From NCBI RefSeq assembly GCF_007993935.1, contig NZ_VITY01000002.1, positions 124,001 to 188,000 on the forward strand: 64,000 nt of DNA, in the 5' to 3' direction. The DNA comes from Bradyrhizobium macuxiense. GTDB taxonomy: Bacteria; Pseudomonadota; Alphaproteobacteria; Rhizobiales; Xanthobacteraceae. A program made the position numbers and the translations under genes. Below, piece after piece: positions 60,577-64,000 of the stretch (position 1 is its first letter; every line of letters starts with the position of its first letter). The notes under the pieces were generated by a model, which saw only the letters and a program-made list of their open reading frames with translations, was not told where the DNA came from and searched no databases.

Positions 60577-61917
60577 TTGCGTTCTCATCTTCCGCAGGAA
60601 CCTTCCTCAGGACTTGTCCCTCTCGTGTGGAACGTCACGGCCTTCATCTGCATCCTGATCGGTGCGTCGATTCCGCTGGGTCTGTTCGACGCCTCGCTCG
60701 CCATCGGTCTCGTCGGCGCCGCAACGTCGCTTGGGCTGCTGGCAGGCCTGATGGTGATCCGTCCCGGTGAACTGTCATTCCTGAAGTCGGTCGCCGGCCC
60801 CGCGGTTGCAGCGGCGCTGGTGCCGATGCTCTGGATCATGCTGCAGATGTTGCCACTGCCGTTCCTGGCACATCCGGTGTGGAAATTCGCCGGCGAAACG
60901 CTGGGGACGCCGCTCAGCGGCAGCATCACGACCGACACCGGCGCAAGCCTCGGCGCGCTGCTGCTCTGGCTCGCGTTCATCTCGGTCATGATATCAGCCG
61001 CGGCGATCGCGATCGATCCGCGCCGCGCCGACATGGTGGCCCGCAGCATTGCAGCGACGGCGGCCGTCGCTGCCCTGATCCTGCTGCTGTACAGCGATCC
61101 GATCAAAGCCTGGCTTGGTGCCGCCGACGCTGCGCGCGATCAGACCGCAAACGGCTTCCTGGTCGTCGTTCTCGTTGGCGTTCCGCTCAGTCTGGCGCGC
61201 GCGCTCGATGGCGGCGGGCATGCCGATGGCCGCACGGCGGCGCAACTGGCACGATTGCGCTGGCTGCTCGCCGCAGGCATGCTGTTCTGCGCCGCCAGCG
61301 CCTGCTGGTACGGGCGGCGCGGCGCCGCGATCGCAATCGCTGCCGGCATCGCCCTAGTCCTGATGACCTTCGCCGCGCGAAAGCTTCATCTGCACCGCTG
61401 GAGCAGCGCCGGCGCTGCCGCGACGATCGCCCTGATCGCGCTGGCGACTGCGATCGCCAATCGTCATCCCGATGTGGCGCTTGCCGCAGCCTTCGCCGAC
61501 GCGCCGGCCGACCTCGTGCAATCGACCTCCAATCTGCTCGCCGACCTGCCCGCGCTCGGCAGCGGCGCCGGCACCACCGCAATGCTGGCGTCGACCTACA
61601 TGGACTGGCAAGGCGCAACCACGCGGCCTGTGGTGGCGACCAGTGCCGCCGCTTTGATCACTCAGTTCGGTTCCGCCATGTTCTGGACTCTACTCGCGGT
61701 TACCATCGTGGGCATCGCGGCGTTCACGGTCGGTGCGCGCAATCGCGGCCGTGACTGGTCCTATCCCGCGGCGGCAGCGGCCGTACTGCTGACGCTGCTG
61801 CTCGCCGCCTTCACCTTGCCGGAATTACCGGCGCTGCCCGGAGTGATCGTGTTGGGAGCCGTGATCGGAACAGGACTGGCGCAGCGGATCAGCCGTTCAC
61901 GGTTGCAGGCGGGCTAA
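60577..61917 (+). CDS. polytopic membrane protein, third polymerase/ligase-like candidate
   Basis: About 446 residues if it starts at TTG 60577; a GTG about 16 codons later is possible, and neither start has an ideal Shine-Dalgarno. Around 10 hydrophobic helices (LIGASIPLGLFDASLAIGL; VAALILLLYSD) and a periplasmic loop (LVQSTSNLLADLPALGSGAG) resemble O-antigen-polymerase-like proteins, but the HPWLGxGFG loop motif of the other two is absent. It is followed 7 bp later by a phosphatase gene. A role in EPS polymerisation or as a partner subunit is inferred. Confidence 0.65.
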   Translation: MRSHLPQEPSSGLVPLVWNVTAFICILIGASIPLGLFDASLAIGLVGAATSLGLLAGLMVIRPGELSFLKSVAGPAVAAALVPMLWIMLQMLPLPFLAHPVWKFAGETLGTPLSGSITTDTGASLGALLLWLAFISVMISAAAIAIDPRRADMVARSIAATAAVAALILLLYSDPIKAWLGAADAARDQTANGFLVVVLVGVPLSLARALDGGGHADGRTAAQLARLRWLLAAGMLFCAASACWYGRRGAAIAIAAGIALVLMTFAARKLHLHRWSSAGAAATIALIALATAIANRHPDVALAAAFADAPADLVQSTSNLLADLPALGSGAGTTAMLASTYMDWQGATTRPVVATSAAALITQFGSAMFWTLLAVTIVGIAAFTVGARNRGRDWSYPAAAAAVLLTLLLAAFTLPELPALPGVIVLGAVIGTGLAQRISRSRLQAG

Positions 61918-61924
61918 GCGGCAG

Positions 61925-62704
61925 ATGCGCAGCCTCCTCCGGCGTATTGTCGGCCAGACCGGCGACCTCGAACATGACGAGGGCGACGAGACCTGCATCT
62001 ATGCCGTCGGCGACATCCACGGACACGCCGACCTGCTGCACGAGATCTGCGCACGCATCGATGCCGATATCCGTCAATTCCGGCCGGCGCGGCCGATCCA
62101 GGTGTTCCTCGGCGACTACATCGATCGCGGTCCGGATTCGCGCGACGTGATCGCGATGCTCGATCAGCGCCGCCGCACCCGAAGCATGGTCTGCCTGCTC
62201 GGCAATCACGAGGCCTGCCTGTTGGAGTTTCTCGTCAATCCCGACATGCTCGCGCAGTGGCGGCAGTTCGGCGGCCTGCAAACGCTGATGTCCTATGGAC
62301 TGACGCCCTCGCCCAATCCCGACGCGGAGGAACGCAGGGCGCTCGCCCGGCAACTGGTCCGCCAGATGCCGCCGGCCCATCTTGCCTTCCTGCGCTCGCT
62401 GCCGATCTGTTACGTGCACAGCCGCTACTTCTTCGTGCATGCCGGCGTCCGGCCCGGCGTCGCGCTCAACCAGCAGCGCAGGGAAGACCTGCTCTGGATC
62501 CGCGACGACTTCCTGATGTCGGAAGATGATTTCGGCAAGGTCGTCGTCCACGGCCACACGCCGGTGCAAGAGGCCGAGCTGCTGCGCAATCGCATCAATG
62601 TCGACACCGGCGCCTACGCGACCGGCCGCCTGACCTGCGTCAAGCTGGAGGGGGCGCGGCGAACCCTGCTGATGACTGGTAACCGGGCCGCACGCCATGG
62701 CTAG
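61925..62704 (+). CDS. metallophosphoesterase, PrpA/ApaH-like
   Basis: 259 residues. The two-metal phosphoesterase motifs are in order: GDIHG (29-33), GDYIDRG (63-69), GNHE (93-96), a later FVHAGVRPG and VVHGHTPV. This pattern fits serine/threonine protein phosphatases of the PrpA type or diadenosine tetraphosphatases. In an EPS locus it could dephosphorylate a signalling protein or a lipid intermediate; it is not a tyrosine phosphatase of the Wzb type. It overlaps the next gene by 8 bp. Confidence 0.88.
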   Translation: MRSLLRRIVGQTGDLEHDEGDETCIYAVGDIHGHADLLHEICARIDADIRQFRPARPIQVFLGDYIDRGPDSRDVIAMLDQRRRTRSMVCLLGNHEACLLEFLVNPDMLAQWRQFGGLQTLMSYGLTPSPNPDAEERRALARQLVRQMPPAHLAFLRSLPICYVHSRYFFVHAGVRPGVALNQQRREDLLWIRDDFLMSEDDFGKVVVHGHTPVQEAELLRNRINVDTGAYATGRLTCVKLEGARRTLLMTGNRAARHG

Positions 62705-63293
62705 CACGATGGCTGACGCGATCCGGCGATACGCGCGGCAGCTGTCGCCGGCCTTCGCGCCGGCCGCAGCCGCCATCGGTGCCGCGACGCTGGCGTTGTC
62801 GGCCTGGTGGCTCGCGGCCGACGCACTGCGCGGCAAACCTGCGCTCGCAGCCGGCCTCGGCGTGGTCAGAAGCGAGCTGTGGCTGCGTGACGGCTGGAGC
62901 GAATTGCAGACCTCGCCCGAAGTGGCCGAAGCCGCCTTCACGCGCGCGCTCCGGCTCTCGCCGATGGACGCCGGCGCCTGGTTCGGCCTCGCCTCGGCGA
63001 CCGGGCGGTTCGACTGGCTGAACCCGACCGCATCGAAGGCGTTGAAGATGTCCTACTACACCGGCTTCAACCGCAGCGACCTGATCGCGCCGCGCCTGAT
63101 CCTGCTGGCGCAGGTCGATACCACGCGCGATGTGGAGCTGGTCGATCTGCTGCAGCGGCAGATCCGCCTGATCCTCACCCGCGCGCCGGAGCTGAAGGGC
63201 GCGATCGGCCAGGCCTACCGTGTGGCGACCGACGCCAACCGGCGCATCATCGAGGCGGAATTCAAGGACGCCAACCAGAGCCTTCCGGAGTAA
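62697..63293 (+). CDS. small membrane-anchored protein related to the one at 52907
   Basis: 198 residues with an N-terminal membrane segment (AFAPAAAAIGAATLALSAWWLA, ~19-40) and a mainly helical TPR-like rest. Its KMSYYTGFNRSD segment and the preceding DAGAWFGLASATGRFDW resemble the protein at 52907. GCCATGG at 62695 gives the ATG (62697), overlapping the phosphatase gene by 8 bp. Function unknown; the shared family and position suggest EPS export or polymerisation support. Confidence 0.7.
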   Translation: MASTMADAIRRYARQLSPAFAPAAAAIGAATLALSAWWLAADALRGKPALAAGLGVVRSELWLRDGWSELQTSPEVAEAAFTRALRLSPMDAGAWFGLASATGRFDWLNPTASKALKMSYYTGFNRSDLIAPRLILLAQVDTTRDVELVDLLQRQIRLILTRAPELKGAIGQAYRVATDANRRIIEAEFKDANQSLPE

Positions 63294-63348
63294 GGCGAGC
63301 CGGCACGCGGGCGGCCGTCGGATGCCAAGCCGTCACGACGTCGGGCCG

Positions 63349-64000
63349 TCAGACACCCTTGTGCCGCAGCACCGCGCCGACTGTGCGCAGCAGGATGCGC
63401 AAGTCGAGCACGAAGCTCCAGCTCTTGATGTAGATCAGGTCGTGCGCGACGCGCAGCCGCATGTCCTCGATCGCGGGCGTCGCACCGCGCAATCCCTGCA
63501 CCTGGGCGAGACCGGTGATGCCCGGCTTGACGTGCTGACGCTGCGCGTAGCTCGCGATCAGTTTCGAATATTTGTCGTCATGGGCCAGCGCATGCGGCCG
63601 CGGCCCGACCAGCGACATGTCGCCGCGCAGCACGTTCACCAGCTGGGGCAGCTCGTCGATGCTGCGGCGGCGCAGCGTCGCGCCGATCCCGGTCAGCCGT
63701 GAATCGTTCGGACGCGCCTGCACGATGACATCGCCATCCTCGAGCACATGCATCGAGCGGAATTTGAGGATGGTGAATGGCTTGCCGTCGAACCCGTTGC
63801 GGCGCTGCCGGAACAGGACTGGCCCCTTGGAATCGAGCTTGATCGCAATCGCCGTTCCGAGCAGAAGCGGCGCAAACAGCACCAGCAGGCCGCTCGACGC
63901 CACGATGTCGAACAGCCGCTTGCCCGCACGCTCAACCGAGGTGAGCGGCGAGCGCTGCATTTCCAGCGTCGGTATCGGGCCGCTCGCCACCATCCGCAGC
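63349..64000 (-). CDS. undecaprenyl-phosphate sugar-phosphate transferase (partial)
   Basis: The C-terminal catalytic part of the bacterial sugar transferase family (WcaJ, WbaP, ExoY type), which starts repeat-unit synthesis by moving sugar-1-phosphate onto undecaprenyl phosphate. Visible are KRLFDIVASSGLLVLFAP (membrane helix), VLFRQRRNGFDGKPFTILKFRSM and the catalytic-type RRRSIDELPQLVNVLRGDMSL with Asp-Glu, then VGPRP and KPGITGLAQVQG. The frame is open beyond the window edge (the ATG at 63993 may be internal), so the protein is probably longer, as in WcaJ-type proteins with N-terminal membrane helices. Confidence 0.93.
   Translation of the reverse strand, partial: LRMVASGPIPTLEMQRSPLTSVERAGKRLFDIVASSGLLVLFAPLLLGTAIAIKLDSKGPVLFRQRRNGFDGKPFTILKFRSMHVLEDGDVIVQARPNDSRLTGIGATLRRRSIDELPQLVNVLRGDMSLVGPRPHALAHDDKYSKLIASYAQRQHVKPGITGLAQVQGLRGATPAIEDMRLRVAHDLIYIKSWSFVLDLRILLRTVGAVLRHKGV

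Overview
The window is high-GC DNA with dense, often overlapping genes. It looks like the chromosome of an alphaproteobacterium of the Bradyrhizobium type. That placement is inferred from the protein style (BTLCP-family cysteine peptidase, ExoP-like BY-kinase, bi-domain oxidoreductase plus heparinase module, RTX proteins with a type I exporter) and was not tested by a search. No rRNA, tRNA, insertion sequence, phage gene or CRISPR array was seen. Nearly all of the window serves the making, polymerisation, export and modification of extracellular polysaccharide (EPS/LPS-type), plus secretion of RTX proteins.

Layout. 1-5.8 kb: the end of an unknown gene, a UbiA-type prenyltransferase, galE, a small secreted protein, a periplasmic transglutaminase-like cysteine peptidase, and an orphan ParA ATPase directly behind a GT4 glycosyltransferase. 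5.9-11.7 kb: an unknown protein and two large family-2 glycosyltransferases whose convergent 3' ends overlap by 60 bp. 11.9-16.9 kb: sugar-nucleotide supply, with ugd (UDP-GlcA), rfbD-rfbC on the minus strand and rfbA-rfbB on the plus strand (dTDP-L-rhamnose). 17-23.7 kb: a methyltransferase-like protein, a GT92-like enzyme, a Tat-type GH99-like protein, a GT2 and a WbsX/GH99-like protein.

24-36.2 kb: a type I secretion locus. It has an ABC exporter with a C39-like domain whose catalytic Cys is Ser, an HlyD adaptor, a Sel1-repeat protein coupled to the adaptor by ATGA, a methyltransferase, and three tandem paralogous RTX proteins sharing N-terminal, C-terminal, leader and terminator sequences. 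The outer-membrane TolC partner is not in the window.

36.9-47.1 kb: an ATGA-coupled trio (bi-domain oxidoreductase, heparinase II/III-like, GT4), a PslG-like glycosidase, another GT4, a GDP-mannose 6-dehydrogenase (AlgD type) and a methyltransferase. 47.1-59.6 kb, all minus strand: a Wzx/Wzy-type assembly and export cluster. In transcription order it holds a Wza-like lipoprotein, an O-antigen polymerase/ligase-like protein, a secreted protein, a Wzc-like BY-kinase, an unknown protein, a methyltransferase, a GT4, a second polymerase/ligase-like protein, a Wzx-like flippase and two methyltransferases, with much stop/start overlap. 59.8-64 kb: two small proteins, a third polymerase-like membrane protein, a metallophosphatase, a small protein related to the unknown protein above, and the end of an initiating sugar-phosphate transferase that runs off the window.

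Together the genes supply UDP-Gal, UDP-GlcA, dTDP-Rha and probably GDP-ManA. They encode the initiating transferase, at least eight glycosyltransferases, several methyltransferases, a flippase, polymerase candidates, the Wzc/Wza export pair, and several glycan-acting enzymes. Many upstream regions carry TGTTAA/TTAACA-type motifs, some as clear palindromes or direct repeats, suggesting a shared regulator.
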